Assembly (NCBI GenBank): GCA_017883405.1
Contig: JADGNO010000135.1
Coordinates: forward strand, 1 to 60,145
Direction of reading: 5' to 3'
DNA length: 60,145 bases
Source: Occallatibacter sp.
GTDB lineage: Bacteria > Acidobacteriota > Terriglobia > Terriglobales > Acidobacteriaceae
The position numbers and the translations under genes are program-made. Below, in pieces: positions 33,740 through 43,042 of this stretch. Numbering within the stretch: the stretch's first letter is position 1; each line of letters starts with the position of its first letter. Under the pieces are notes generated by a model. The model saw only the letters and a list, made by a program, of their open reading frames with translations. It made no database searches and was not told where the DNA came from.

Positions 33740-35098
33740 ATGAGCGACCATTCCCCCGCAGACAAGCTGACCACTGAGCAAGTCTCCAACATCACGCGGC
33801 AAACCAACTACGGCACCTGGCGCTACCAGAAGGGCTGGAAGCCTCTCCACATCGCCGACGCCGAAGGCTGCTGGATTACAGACGGCTCAGGCAAACGCTA
33901 TCTCGATTTCTCCGCTCAGCTCATGTGTGTCAATCTTGGCCACAAGAACGCGCGCGTAATCGAAGCCATCGCCCAGCAGGCCAGAGAACTCTGCTACGTG
34001 ACACCAGGCTACGCAACCACGGCCCGCGCACGACTGAGTGAAAAGCTGCTCGAGGTGCTGCCTGAGGGGATTAGTAAATTCTTCTTCGCTACCAGCGGAA
34101 CTGAAGCCAACGAGGCAGCATTCAAAATTGCGCGCATGGTCACGGGCAAAAATAAAATCATCTCGCGCTATCGCTCTTATCACGGATCCACTGCAGGCTC
34201 TCTCGCAGCCACCGGCGATCCGCGACGCTGGGCCATGGAGCCGGCCGGAAAAATGCCCGGCATCTTCGCGCCAGAAGTAAATTGCTACGACTGCCCCATC
34301 AAGCACACATATCCCTCATGCAACATTGCATGCGCCGACTACCTCGAGCACATGATCCGCAACGAGAGTGATGTCGCCGCTGTCATCGTTGAACCCGTCG
34401 TCGGCACCAACGGCGTGCTCGTTCCGCCGCCCGAATACTTTCCGCGGCTGCGCGAAATATGCGACCGTCACGGCGTGCTCCTCATTGCGGATGAAGTGAT
34501 GGCTGGCTGGGGCCGCACCGGCAAATGGTTCTCCGTCAACCACTGGAACCTCAAACCCGACATCCTCGTCACGGCCAAGGGAATTACTACGGCATACATT
34601 CCGCTAGGCCTGTGTGCCACCACTACCAGGATTGCCGAGTATTTTGAAGATCACTATTTCGCGCACGGGCACACGTACGAAGCGCATCCTCTAACGCTCG
34701 GCCCAGCGGTTGCAACCATTGAAGAGATGCAACGCCTGAAAGTTGTCGAACGCGCTGCCGAACTTGAGCCATATGTGCGTGCCAAGCTCGAAGTGTTGAA
34801 AGCCAAGCACCCTTCCGTCGGCGATGTGCGCGGCCTCGGACTCTTCTTCGCCGTTGAGATCGTGAAGAATCGCAAAACGAAACAGCTCTTCAACACCATG
34901 CGCGATAAAGTCGAAGGCAAGCCGCTCGTCGTCGATCAGATCGCCGGCAAGATGATGGCAAGCGGTGTCTCCATCCAGGCATGGGTAAGCCACTTCATCA
35001 TTGCGCCACCGCTGATTGTCACCAAAGAAGAACTGGACCTCGGCATCGCAGCACTCGACGAGCATCTCGCCATCGCCGATGCGTTGGTCGAAGCTTAG
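33740..35098 (+). CDS. Class III aminotransferase, probably beta-alanine:pyruvate/2-oxoglutarate type
   Basis: 452 residues. PLP fold type I class III marks are clear: FATSGTEANEAAFKIAR, YRSYHGSTAGS, IADEVMAGWGRTGKW with the PLP-ring Asp, and ILVTAKGITTAYIPLG with the Schiff-base Lys (about residue 285). The cluster YDCPIKHTYPSCNIACADYL is a Cys-rich insertion seen in some omega-aminotransferases. It is convergent with the pyrimidine degradation operon whose product is beta-alanine, so conversion of beta-alanine to malonate semialdehyde is the likely job. The substrate is inferred from context; taurine or another omega-amino acid is possible. Confidence 0.85.
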   Translation: MSDHSPADKLTTEQVSNITRQTNYGTWRYQKGWKPLHIADAEGCWITDGSGKRYLDFSAQLMCVNLGHKNARVIEAIAQQARELCYVTPGYATTARARLSEKLLEVLPEGISKFFFATSGTEANEAAFKIARMVTGKNKIISRYRSYHGSTAGSLAATGDPRRWAMEPAGKMPGIFAPEVNCYDCPIKHTYPSCNIACADYLEHMIRNESDVAAVIVEPVVGTNGVLVPPPEYFPRLREICDRHGVLLIADEVMAGWGRTGKWFSVNHWNLKPDILVTAKGITTAYIPLGLCATTTRIAEYFEDHYFAHGHTYEAHPLTLGPAVATIEEMQRLKVVERAAELEPYVRAKLEVLKAKHPSVGDVRGLGLFFAVEIVKNRKTKQLFNTMRDKVEGKPLVVDQIAGKMMASGVSIQAWVSHFIIAPPLIVTKEELDLGIAALDEHLAIADALVEA

Positions 35099-35173
35099 AC
35101 TCCATGTTTGGATTGCAGCCTTAAAGCTGCACGGCCTGACTGCCCCCAAAACATCCATCGGTAGTGTCGTTTT

Positions 35174-35214
35174 TAAAGGGTGCGAGCGTTTGCCGAAGGG
35201 TAAGGGCTTTAGCT
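35174..35214. repeat. Decayed half-units of repeat family II
   Basis: Two imperfect copies of the GAAGGGTACGGGCTTTAG half-unit stand in tandem just before a full family II element, as if successive partial duplications had eroded. Confidence 0.5.
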
Positions 35215-35285
35215 GAAGGGTACGGGCTTTAGCCCGTACATGACTCCCGCAAAATGAGAAGGACTTTAGCCCCCGAGGGAATGCG
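35215..35285. repeat. Bipartite palindromic repeat family II, copy 1
   Basis: The left hairpin GTACGGGCTTTAGCCCGTAC is separated by about 28 variable bases from a right element, ACTTTAGCCCCCGAGGGAAT. The same order and spacing recur at 51328 and 58012. It lies between the convergent aminotransferase and NCS1 genes. Confidence 0.75.
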
Positions 35286-35326
35286 GCCTCGACTTTCCAG
35301 CACATTCGACTTCGATCACCCCCTGT

Positions 35327-36751
35327 TTATGCCACTTCTTCCCCATTCTCTTCGGGCTGTGCAAGGACGGCGCTTGCCGTCGCCCTCATCATCACCAGAT
35401 AAAGGCCGCCCGCGACAAAGAACCCAACAAACCACGCATAGTCGTAAAGGAAGTGCAGCGTGGGCACAAATACGCCGATGAGCGCGATCGCAACACCTAG
35501 AACCAGCGCGATCATCGCGGTCGGATTCACGCCCTTCGTGTAGTAGTAAATGCCATCGCGATGATAAAGGGAGTTCACGTCAAGCTCCGTTTTGCGGATT
35601 AGAAAATAATCCACAACCATGATGCCGGCCACCGGTCCAAGCAGGCCGGAGTAGCCCACCAGCCATCCAAAGATGTAAGCATCCGGCGTGGCCAGCAGCT
35701 TCCATGGACACATCGCCAACCCCAGAAAACCCGTAATCAGCCCGCCGGTGCGGAAACTGATCAGTCGCGGATAGAGGTTCGAGAAATCATTCGAAGGCGA
35801 AACCACATTCGCGCCAATGTTCACGTTGAGCGTGGCAATCAGAATTGCGATCAACGCCACAAACGCGACAACTGGCTGATGAAATGCGCCAATCAACTCA
35901 ATAGGATTCCAGATCGGCCGACCAAAAAGCACCACTGAGGCCGACGTTACGGCAATGCCTACAAATGTGTAGATCACCATCGCCACCGGCAACCCGAATG
36001 CCTGTCCCCACGACTGCGCGCTTTGCGATTTCGAGTAGCGCGTAAAGTCGGGGATGTTAAGCGCAAGCGTTGCCCAGTAGCCGACCATTGCCGTCAGCGA
36101 CGGAAAGAACACGGCAAGAAACTCGCTTGTTGAATGAAAGCCGCTCGGCGTGGACAACATTTCGCCAAAGCTGCCCGCCTTCATCCGCACCCAGATCAAC
36201 AGCGCGGCCGCCATCACAAACATAAATGGCGCGCCGAAGGCCTGCAGGCGCCGAATCGAATCAACGCCTCGCCACACCACCACCATATTCAGCAACCAGA
36301 AGCCGAGAAAACAAGCCCACAATATTCCCTGATTGCTCGCTGCGCCAGGCCAGATCACTGCAAGCATGGCGTGAATAGCCGTGCCGCCAATCCACGACTG
36401 AATACCGAACCAGCCGCAAGCCACAACAGCTCGAAGCAGCGCCGCAATGTTTGCCCCGCGCACTCCAAACGGCGCGCGAATAAACACAGGAAACGGAATG
36501 CCGTACTTGGCGCCAGCATGTGCGTTCAGCAACATGGGAACCAGCACAATCAAATTGCCCAACAGCACAGTGCCAAGCGCCTGCTTCCAATCCATGCCCT
36601 TGGCAATCAGCGAGGAAGCAAGCTGATATGTCGTGATCTCCATGCACATTGAAAACCAAAGCGCCGTGTAGTTATAAAAGCCCCACTTCCGCTGCTCCAG
36701 CGTAGTTGGCGCCAAGTCTGGATTTGAAAGTGACGGGTCGTGAACGCTCAC
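35327..36751 (-). CDS. NCS1-family nucleobase/hydantoin:cation symporter
   Basis: 474 residues; GTG start with AGGAGG five bases upstream. Twelve hydrophobic segments are visible. TTLEQRKWGFYNYTALWFSM and FPVFIRAPFGVRGANIAALL match conserved regions of NCS1 transporters (PucI, CodB, Mhp1). SSNDFSNLYPRLISFRTGG-like motifs in the second half also fit. It is last in the minus-strand operon after dihydropyrimidinase, with a half repeat in the 53-base gap. The likely substrate is uracil, thymine or a dihydropyrimidine/hydantoin, imported with a cation for the catabolic enzymes upstream. Confidence 0.9.
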   Translation of the reverse strand: MSVHDPSLSNPDLAPTTLEQRKWGFYNYTALWFSMCMEITTYQLASSLIAKGMDWKQALGTVLLGNLIVLVPMLLNAHAGAKYGIPFPVFIRAPFGVRGANIAALLRAVVACGWFGIQSWIGGTAIHAMLAVIWPGAASNQGILWACFLGFWLLNMVVVWRGVDSIRRLQAFGAPFMFVMAAALLIWVRMKAGSFGEMLSTPSGFHSTSEFLAVFFPSLTAMVGYWATLALNIPDFTRYSKSQSAQSWGQAFGLPVAMVIYTFVGIAVTSASVVLFGRPIWNPIELIGAFHQPVVAFVALIAILIATLNVNIGANVVSPSNDFSNLYPRLISFRTGGLITGFLGLAMCPWKLLATPDAYIFGWLVGYSGLLGPVAGIMVVDYFLIRKTELDVNSLYHRDGIYYYTKGVNPTAMIALVLGVAIALIGVFVPTLHFLYDYAWFVGFFVAGGLYLVMMRATASAVLAQPEENGEEVA

Positions 36752-36761
36752 GGAGCCTCCT

Positions 36762-36786
36762 GAAGGGTGCGGGCTTCAGCCCGTAC
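36762..36786. repeat. Repeat family II, lone left hairpin
   Basis: GTGCGGGCTTCAGCCCGTAC stands without the right half in the 53-base gap inside the pyrimidine operon. A hairpin here could adjust the ratio of transporter to dihydropyrimidinase message. Confidence 0.65.
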
Positions 36787-36804
36787 TTCCAAACTTCCGC
36801 CGAC

Positions 36805-38199
36805 CTATGTCCAGGCTCCTCCGCGCGCATCGCGACGCAGGTAATTCCCACGACCTGGCTTGCCGATAAATTCTCCCTTTGAAACGATCAGTTCGCCGCG
36901 AGAGTAAACATCGCGCGCATTGCCGCGCACGCGAAAACCCTCAAACATCGAGTAGTCCACGCGCATATGGTGCGTTGCCGCCGAAATCGTGTAGTCCTCA
37001 GCCGGATCCCACAACACCAGATCGGCATCGCTGCCCTCGGCCAGCACGCCCTTCTTGGGATACATGCCGAAGATGCGCGCCGGCGCAGTCGAAACCAGCT
37101 CAACAAACCGGTTGATTGAGAAATTTCCCTGCCCCACGCCGTGATGATGCAACAGCTGTAATCGATTTTCGATACCAGGGCCGCCATTTGGAATTTTCGT
37201 GAAGTCATCTTTCCCAAGCGCCTTCTGGTCAGCAAAACAGAATGGACAATGATCCGTCGAAACTACCTGCAAATGATCGGCGCGCAAACCGTCCCAAAGC
37301 TTGGCCTGATTGCGCCGCTCGCGCAGAGGAGGTGTGAACACATACTTCGCACCCTCCCAGCCAATATCGGCAACGTCCTCCAGCGAGAGCAAAAGGTATT
37401 GCGGACAGGTTTCAGCAAACGCAGGCAAGCCACGATCGCGAGCCTCGCGCACCTGGTTCAATGCGTCTTCACTCGAAAGGTGAACAATATAAATCGGCAC
37501 GCCTGCAATTTCTGCCATCGCAATGGCGCGATGCACTGCCTCTGCTTCAGCCACCGTCGGCCGCGTAAGCGAGTGATAGATGGGCGCGGTCTTGCCTTCT
37601 GCCAAAGCCTGCTGCACGATTACATCAATGACAGAGCCGTTTTCAGCGTGCATGCAAATCAGCGCGCCATTTTTCGCAGTCTGCCGAAGCGCCTTGAAAA
37701 TCGTGGCATCGTCCACCATCAGCACATTCGGATAGGCCATGAACAACTTGAAACTCGCCACTCCCTCGCGCACCATCTCGTCCATATCTTCAAGACCGGC
37801 GTCAGGAAGATCCGTCACAATCATGTGCAGACCGTAATCAATACATGCTTTGCCTTCAGCCTTCTTCCACCACGTATCCAGCGCTGTGCGCATCTTTGTG
37901 CCGCGTGCCTGTATGGCAAAATCCACAATCGTTGTTGTGCCGCCGATCGCCGCCGCGCGCGTGCCCGTTTCGAAATCGTCAGCAGACTTCGATCCGCCAA
38001 ACGGCATATCAAGATGCGTGTGTGCATCGATACCACCAGGCAGCAGCAATAATCCGCGCGCGTCCACCACTGTTTGCGCGGCGCTCGCAGGAATACCGGC
38101 GCGAATTTCTTTGATCGTCGCACCGTCAATCAGCAGATCTGCATGCACTGTTGAATCAGCGTTAACGATGGATCCGTTCTGAATGAGCACACTCGCCAT
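36805..38199 (-). CDS. hydA: Dihydropyrimidinase (D-hydantoinase)
   Basis: 464 residues from the ATG at 38199 (MASVLIQNGSIVNAD), with GGGAG upstream; a TTG/ATG extension to 38220 is less likely. All metal-site elements of the family are present: GGIDAHTHLDM (HxH), ASFKLFMAYPN (carboxylated Lys), MHAENG, YIVHLSS and STDHCPF (metal Asp). It hydrolyses dihydrouracil and dihydrothymine to N-carbamoyl-beta-amino acids, the second step of reductive pyrimidine breakdown. It lies after PreA, separated by 97 bases that carry a repeat. Confidence 0.92.
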   Translation of the reverse strand: MASVLIQNGSIVNADSTVHADLLIDGATIKEIRAGIPASAAQTVVDARGLLLLPGGIDAHTHLDMPFGGSKSADDFETGTRAAAIGGTTTIVDFAIQARGTKMRTALDTWWKKAEGKACIDYGLHMIVTDLPDAGLEDMDEMVREGVASFKLFMAYPNVLMVDDATIFKALRQTAKNGALICMHAENGSVIDVIVQQALAEGKTAPIYHSLTRPTVAEAEAVHRAIAMAEIAGVPIYIVHLSSEDALNQVREARDRGLPAFAETCPQYLLLSLEDVADIGWEGAKYVFTPPLRERRNQAKLWDGLRADHLQVVSTDHCPFCFADQKALGKDDFTKIPNGGPGIENRLQLLHHHGVGQGNFSINRFVELVSTAPARIFGMYPKKGVLAEGSDADLVLWDPAEDYTISAATHHMRVDYSMFEGFRVRGNARDVYSRGELIVSKGEFIGKPGRGNYLRRDARGGAWT

Positions 38200-38243
38200 A
38201 GTTTTAACTCGCTCCCACAAGGGGTCAGATCAGGATTGAAGCT

Positions 38244-38283
38244 GGGTGTCCCAGGTCCGGACTTTCGGACCTGGAATACCACG
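38244..38283. repeat. Palindromic repeat family I, copy B
   Basis: GGGTG-TCCCAGGTCCG, loop GACTTT, CGGACCTGG-AATACCAC. Nine paired bases in the stem. It lies between preA and hydA within the operon. Confidence 0.8.
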
Positions 38284-38296
38284 AACCTCAACGGGG

Positions 38297-39709
38297 TCAA
38301 GTCCTCTGCACTCGTGTCTCGCGCGCGTCGTTCGCCCGCTCAGCCCACGTATCCGCCTGCAACCCGTTCTCAACCCGCACCATCGTGATGCACTCATCCA
38401 CAGGGCACACCAGCGAGCAGAGATTGCAGCCTACGCACTCGGTTTCATCCACGCGCGGAATGCGGCTGAGCGGCGTCGCATCCGATCCCAAACCCGCTGT
38501 CGCCCGCTCTTTGCGCGACACCGGCGTCTCCGTAATCGCGGCGCGACTCTGCATTTCACTCATCGCAGGAATAGGATGCATTTCTATATGTCCATCAACT
38601 GGCCCCGATTCACGATCAAGATGAATGCATTGATGGGCTCCGTCCCAGCAGGCGATGTGGCATAGATCGCAGCCAATGCATTTCTGTTCGCTGATGCGCG
38701 CAACAATTTTGTAATTCAAATTCAGGTGCTTCCACTCAGTCACCTTTGGCAATGACCGGCCGCGAAAATCCTCAATCGTCTTGAAGTCTTTTTCATCCAT
38801 CCAGCTATCTAGACCTTCAATCATGTCTTCGACAATGCGATAGCCGTAGTGCATCACCGCCGTGCAAACCTGCACCGTGCCACAGCCCAGCAGAATGAAC
38901 TCCGCCGCATCCCGCCACGTGGCAACGCCGCCAATGCCTGAGAACGGAAGCGCCGCATCCGGATCGGACATCACCTGCTGAACCATGTTCAACGCAATCG
39001 GCTTGACCGCCGGCCCGCAGTATCCGCCATGCGAACTCTTGCCGTCCACATTCGGTCGCGGCGTCAGTGTATCCAGATCAATCCCCGTAATCGAATTGAT
39101 GGTGTTGATCGCCGACAATCCGTCAGCCCCGCCACGCTTGGCCGCGCGCGCAACCGCGCGAATGTCCGTAATGTTCGGCGTGAGCTTTACCAGCACAGGC
39201 GTGCGCGCTTTCTCCTTCACCCATTCGGTAATCATCTGCGCATACTCCGGCACCTGACCTACGGCCGACCCCATGCCACGCTCGCTCATGCCATGCGGGC
39301 ATCCGAAATTCAGCTCCAAACCATCCGCGCCCGCATCTTCTGTCCGCGCCACAATGTCGTGCCATGCCTCGCGATTCGAAGCCACCATCAGCGACGCAAT
39401 CACTGCATGCTGCGGATAACGCTTCTTCACTTCCATCATCTCGCGCAGATTTATTTCAATGCTGCGGTCACTGATCAGCTCGATATTGTTGAAGCCCATC
39501 ATGCGCAGGCCGTTCCAGTCCGTTGCCGAGTAGCGCGAACTCACATTCGTAATCGGCTCGCCGATGGTTTTCCAAACGGCACCGCCCCAGCCCGCATCGA
39601 ACGCCCGCATGATCATCTCGCCCGTATTTGTTGGAGGAGCCGAAGCAAGCCAGAATGGATTAGGCGAATTGATGCCTCCTGCAAATCCACGAATTCGAAT
39701 GTCAGGCAT
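38297..39709 (-). CDS. preA: NAD-dependent dihydropyrimidine dehydrogenase, FMN/Fe-S subunit PreA
   Basis: 470 residues, longer than E. coli PreA (about 411) mainly through linker residues before the second Fe-S motif. An FMN TIM barrel covers residues 1-310 (ADGLELNFGCPHGMSERGMG, PVLVKLTPNITDI, GIGGVATWRDAAEF). Two ferredoxin clusters follow: CIGCDLCHIACWDGAHQC and CVGCNLCSLVCPVDEC. It reduces uracil/thymine with electrons passed from PreT. It overlaps preT by eight bases, so the two subunits are translationally coupled. Confidence 0.93.
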   Translation of the reverse strand: MPDIRIRGFAGGINSPNPFWLASAPPTNTGEMIMRAFDAGWGGAVWKTIGEPITNVSSRYSATDWNGLRMMGFNNIELISDRSIEINLREMMEVKKRYPQHAVIASLMVASNREAWHDIVARTEDAGADGLELNFGCPHGMSERGMGSAVGQVPEYAQMITEWVKEKARTPVLVKLTPNITDIRAVARAAKRGGADGLSAINTINSITGIDLDTLTPRPNVDGKSSHGGYCGPAVKPIALNMVQQVMSDPDAALPFSGIGGVATWRDAAEFILLGCGTVQVCTAVMHYGYRIVEDMIEGLDSWMDEKDFKTIEDFRGRSLPKVTEWKHLNLNYKIVARISEQKCIGCDLCHIACWDGAHQCIHLDRESGPVDGHIEMHPIPAMSEMQSRAAITETPVSRKERATAGLGSDATPLSRIPRVDETECVGCNLCSLVCPVDECITMVRVENGLQADTWAERANDARETRVQRT

Positions 39710-41030
39710 ATGTCACCCCCGCAGACTGCAGAATCGCGCGCGCCGAGCGCTGCCCGCCGGCCACCGCATCCACAACTTCTCGCCCTCCGTTCACGCAATC
39801 ACCGGCCGCAAAGTAACGCGGATTTCCAGTCTTCCCCGTCGCGCGATCTGCAACAATGCGCCCATCGCGCACTTCCACGCCGCGCAAGTCCTGAACCAGT
39901 TGCGCAAGCGGCGACTGACCAATCGCCGGCACTACCATGTCGCAGTCAATCGTTGTTTGCGAATTGGGAACCGGCACAAGGCTTCCATTCATCGTCTGCA
40001 TCTGCACAGTTTCAAGTTGAAGACGCCCATGTGCGTCCGGCTTGATGGCCAGCGGCTGCATTCGCCATAGGAACTGCACCCCTTCCTGCTTCGCATGTTC
40101 GTATTCGAAAATGAAGGCCGACATGTCGATTTCGCTACGACGATAAACCATGTACACCTTCTGCGCACCGAGCCGTCGCGCGGCATTCGCAGCATCAATC
40201 GCCGTGTTGCCTGCGCCCACAACAACAACCGTCCCGTGGACCTGGCGAATGTGCCCGATCTTGTAGCCCGCAATCAATTCAAGCGCGTTGACGACGCCCT
40301 CCAAATCTTCGCCGGGAATTCCCAGCCGCTGCATTGCGCCCAGGCCCAGCCCAAGAAAGATGTAATCGAATTCCGCTTCAAGCTCCCGCAACACACTCGC
40401 CGAATCGACGCTCACACCGAACCGAAATTCGACGCCCATCTTCTGGATCATCTCCACTTCACGCAGGCTATCGGCAGCACGCAGTTTGTACTCGGCCACT
40501 CCGTAGGTATTCAGTCCACCGGGCAGCGGTCGGCGTTCGATGATCGTGGCCTGCGCACCGCGCCGGCAAAGCTCCGCAGCACATGCGAGCGACGCCGGTC
40601 CGCCGCCGATACACGCAACACGCGGACCATTTTGAATGCGCGGCACAGCGGGTATCTTCCGGCTCGACGCGTGAAAATTGTCCATAGCATGACGTTGCAG
40701 TAGCGCAATCTGGATCGGCTTATGATTCTGCCGATGCAGCACGCAGGACCCTTCGCAGAGCACATCCACCGGGCAAACACGTGCACAACTGGCGCCAAGA
40801 ATATTTGCATCAAGAATACGCATCGCTGATCCGCGCAAATTTCCTGATGCAATGCGCTTGATGAATCCGGGAACGTCGATATGCGTGGGGCACGCGGCAG
40901 TGCATGGCGCGTCAAAACAGTTCAGGCAACGATTGGCCTCAATCACTGCGGCCTGCGCCGTGAGCGGCGGCTTTAATTCGCCAAAACGCTCCCGCAGTTG
41001 CGGATCGTCGGGTAGAATCGCAATGCTCAT
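39702..41030 (-). CDS. preT: NAD-dependent dihydropyrimidine dehydrogenase, flavin subunit PreT
   Basis: 442 residues. The N-terminal Fe-S region has CLNCFDAPCTAACPTHIDVP and CARVCPVDVLCEGSC. FAD binding uses CIGGGPASLACAAELCRRG and NAD(P)H binding uses VVVVGAGNTAIDAANAARRLG-type residues; the C-terminal YFAAGDCVNGGREVVDAV closes the FAD site. This is the GltD-like electron-input half of the dehydrogenase, oxidising NADH and passing electrons to PreA. It lies 35 bases after the beta-ureidopropionase gene and overlaps preA. Confidence 0.93.
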   Translation of the reverse strand: MSIAILPDDPQLRERFGELKPPLTAQAAVIEANRCLNCFDAPCTAACPTHIDVPGFIKRIASGNLRGSAMRILDANILGASCARVCPVDVLCEGSCVLHRQNHKPIQIALLQRHAMDNFHASSRKIPAVPRIQNGPRVACIGGGPASLACAAELCRRGAQATIIERRPLPGGLNTYGVAEYKLRAADSLREVEMIQKMGVEFRFGVSVDSASVLRELEAEFDYIFLGLGLGAMQRLGIPGEDLEGVVNALELIAGYKIGHIRQVHGTVVVVGAGNTAIDAANAARRLGAQKVYMVYRRSEIDMSAFIFEYEHAKQEGVQFLWRMQPLAIKPDAHGRLQLETVQMQTMNGSLVPVPNSQTTIDCDMVVPAIGQSPLAQLVQDLRGVEVRDGRIVADRATGKTGNPRYFAAGDCVNGGREVVDAVAGGQRSARAILQSAGVTYA

Positions 41031-41065
41031 ATCGACCTCAGGGGACTAACCAACTACATCGCCCG

Positions 41066-41935
41066 CTACGACGCCACGATAGGCCCATACAAATCTGGTC
41101 GCCTGTCGCGATAAAACTGCCAGGTGCGCCGCACGTCTGCAATTTCATCCAGATTCAAATCCGTCGTCAGCACTTCGTCTTTATCGCGCGACGCCTGCGC
41201 AACAATCTGCCCGCGCGGATTTGCAAAATAACTTGAACCGTAAAACTCGCCAATATTCCACGGCGCCTCGGTTCCCACGCGATTGATGGCCGCAATAAAA
41301 TAGCCGTTGGCAGCGGCATGTGCAGGCTGCTCCAGCTTCCACAGGTACTCACTCAAGCCCGCAACGGTTGCAGAAGGATTGAACACAATCTCCGCGCCAT
41401 TCAGCCCCAGGCAGCGTGCGCCTTCAGGAAAGTGCCGGTCATAGCAGATATACACACCAATCTTTGCAAAGCCCAGATCGAATACCGGATAGCCCAGATT
41501 GCCGGGCCGAAAATAAAATTTCTCCCAAAAGCCCGGCGCAACGTGCGGAATATGAGTCTTGCGATATTTGCCCAGATACGTGCCGTCGTTCTGAATGACC
41601 GCGGCGGTGTTATAAAAAATCCCTTCCTGCTCCACCTCATAAACAGGAACAACCATGGCGATATGCAGTTCCTTTGCGAGAGCTTGCATCTGCGTCACAG
41701 TCGGCCCGGAGGGAACGGCTTCCGTTGTTTCATACCACTTGACCGACTGCTCCGCGCAAAAATACGGCCCGTTGAATATCTCCTGCAGGCAAACGATCTG
41801 CGCACCGTCTGATGCAGCTTTGCGTATCAAGCCAAGGTGTTTTTCAATCATGGCCTTCTTCTGTACGGCCAGCGGCTCTGTCGCCGCCACAGCGTTGGAA
41901 GCCTGAATGATAGAGCAACGTACAATCCGGGGCAT
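41066..41935 (-). CDS. Beta-ureidopropionase / N-carbamoyl-beta-alanine amidohydrolase (nitrilase superfamily)
   Basis: 289 residues; GGAGG precedes the ATG. The nitrilase triad is intact: Glu52 (CLQEIFNGPYF), Lys126 (KYRKTHIPH) and Cys164 (YICYDRHFPEG). The family resembles bacterial beta-ureidopropionases and N-carbamoylputrescine amidases. The first position in the PreT-PreA-HydA operon points to hydrolysis of N-carbamoyl-beta-alanine to beta-alanine, CO2 and ammonia, the third pathway step. It is divergent from the ABC ATPase gene. Confidence 0.9.
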   Translation of the reverse strand: MPRIVRCSIIQASNAVAATEPLAVQKKAMIEKHLGLIRKAASDGAQIVCLQEIFNGPYFCAEQSVKWYETTEAVPSGPTVTQMQALAKELHIAMVVPVYEVEQEGIFYNTAAVIQNDGTYLGKYRKTHIPHVAPGFWEKFYFRPGNLGYPVFDLGFAKIGVYICYDRHFPEGARCLGLNGAEIVFNPSATVAGLSEYLWKLEQPAHAAANGYFIAAINRVGTEAPWNIGEFYGSSYFANPRGQIVAQASRDKDEVLTTDLNLDEIADVRRTWQFYRDRRPDLYGPIVAS

Positions 41936-42159
41936 CGGTTTTGCCTCCAGGGAAAAAGTCGATTGGTATTTGAAGTTAATTCAAACCCGTGCCAAGGGCA
42001 ATGGCTTTATTGGAAATGTGTGCCGCCTAGTCCCTTGCAGGTCAGCGGTTTGCCCATCAACTTCCGGCCATCTAACGACGGAGCCCCGCGATGCCGGCCG
42101 AGGTTCACCCGTGCTGTTTCCCTGCCATTTCCGCACTGCCGGTGCTCTACGATAACTGC

Positions 42160-43011
42160 ATGGGCACTCTTCTCCAGATTCGCGATCTGTGCGTCAGTTT
42201 CGGCGCAATGGATGCGGTGCGCCGCATCAGCCTGAGCATCGACGAAGGAGAAGTGCTCGGACTGGTCGGTGAATCGGGGTCGGGAAAAAGCGCAACGGCG
42301 CTCGCCATCCTTGGACTGCTGGGCCCCGCCGCAAAAGTCTCCGGCGAGATTTTGTGGCGCGGCAACAACCTGCTGCAGCTGCAGGCGAAGCAGTGGCGCC
42401 AGATCCGCGGGCGGGAGATCGCCATGATCTTTCAGGAGCCGATGACGGCGCTCAATCCTGTCATGTCCATCGGTCGCCAGGTGGCTGAGGCAGCCGCGGC
42501 GCATTATCCATCGTGGTCCGGGCGCGAAGCCAAAAAGAAAGCTATCGCTGCGCTTGAGGCCGTCGACCTGCCCGATGCTGCATTGCGCTACGGTGATTTT
42601 CCCCACCAGTTTTCAGGCGGCCAGCGGCAACGAATCCTCATCGCGATGGCGCTCATCAACAATCCCAAATTGCTCATTGCCGATGAGCCCACCACCGCAC
42701 TGGATGTCACCGTGCAGGCGCAGGTGCTGGATCTGTTGCGCAACCTTCAGCAGCAGTATGGATTGGCGATGCTGTTCATTTCGCACGATCTTGCGGTCGT
42801 GGGCCAGGTGGCAAGCCGCGTCGCGGTTATGCGCGCCGGAGAAGTGGTTGAGTCGGGCTCCTGCACCCAAGTGCTCAGCGCGCCGGCGCACGCCTACACG
42901 CGAGGCCTGCTGGCTGCGGTACCTACGTTACGTACCAACCGGAACCAGCCGCTAGCGATTGTGAATGATTCCGCTCCTGCTTCAGGGTTATACTCAGCCC
43001 ACACCGAATAA
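42160..43011 (+). CDS. Oligopeptide/dipeptide-type ABC transporter ATP-binding protein (DppD/OppD-like)
   Basis: 283 residues from ATG 42160, which matches the usual family start (MGTLLQIRDLCVSFG) but has a weak ribosome site. ATG 42091 has GGAG and would add 23 residues. The protein has Walker A GESGSGKS, Q-loop FQEPMTALNP, signature FSGGQRQR, Walker B LLIADEPTTALD and the switch His in FISHDLAVV. The C-terminal HAYTRGLLAAVP motif is the Opp/Dpp hallmark, but the tail is shorter than in typical DppD. No permease, binding protein or DppF partner is adjacent, so it is an orphan ATPase. Confidence 0.85.
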   Translation: MGTLLQIRDLCVSFGAMDAVRRISLSIDEGEVLGLVGESGSGKSATALAILGLLGPAAKVSGEILWRGNNLLQLQAKQWRQIRGREIAMIFQEPMTALNPVMSIGRQVAEAAAAHYPSWSGREAKKKAIAALEAVDLPDAALRYGDFPHQFSGGQRQRILIAMALINNPKLLIADEPTTALDVTVQAQVLDLLRNLQQQYGLAMLFISHDLAVVGQVASRVAVMRAGEVVESGSCTQVLSAPAHAYTRGLLAAVPTLRTNRNQPLAIVNDSAPASGLYSAHTE

Positions 43012-43042
43012 AAACCGTGCAAGAGAAAGGAGCAGCTTACTC

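Noticed and set aside
37249-38052. A 267-residue plus-strand frame opposite hydA
   Set aside because: Antisense to a certain dihydropyrimidinase gene; no domain or signal is visible.
39029-40045. A 338-residue plus-strand frame across preA and preT
   Set aside because: It is the complement of two certain genes, with His/Arg-rich composition typical of antisense translation.
42091-42159. A 23-residue longer start for the ABC ATPase
   Set aside because: It has a better ribosome site, but the extra residues do not resemble the family N-terminus; it remains an open alternative.
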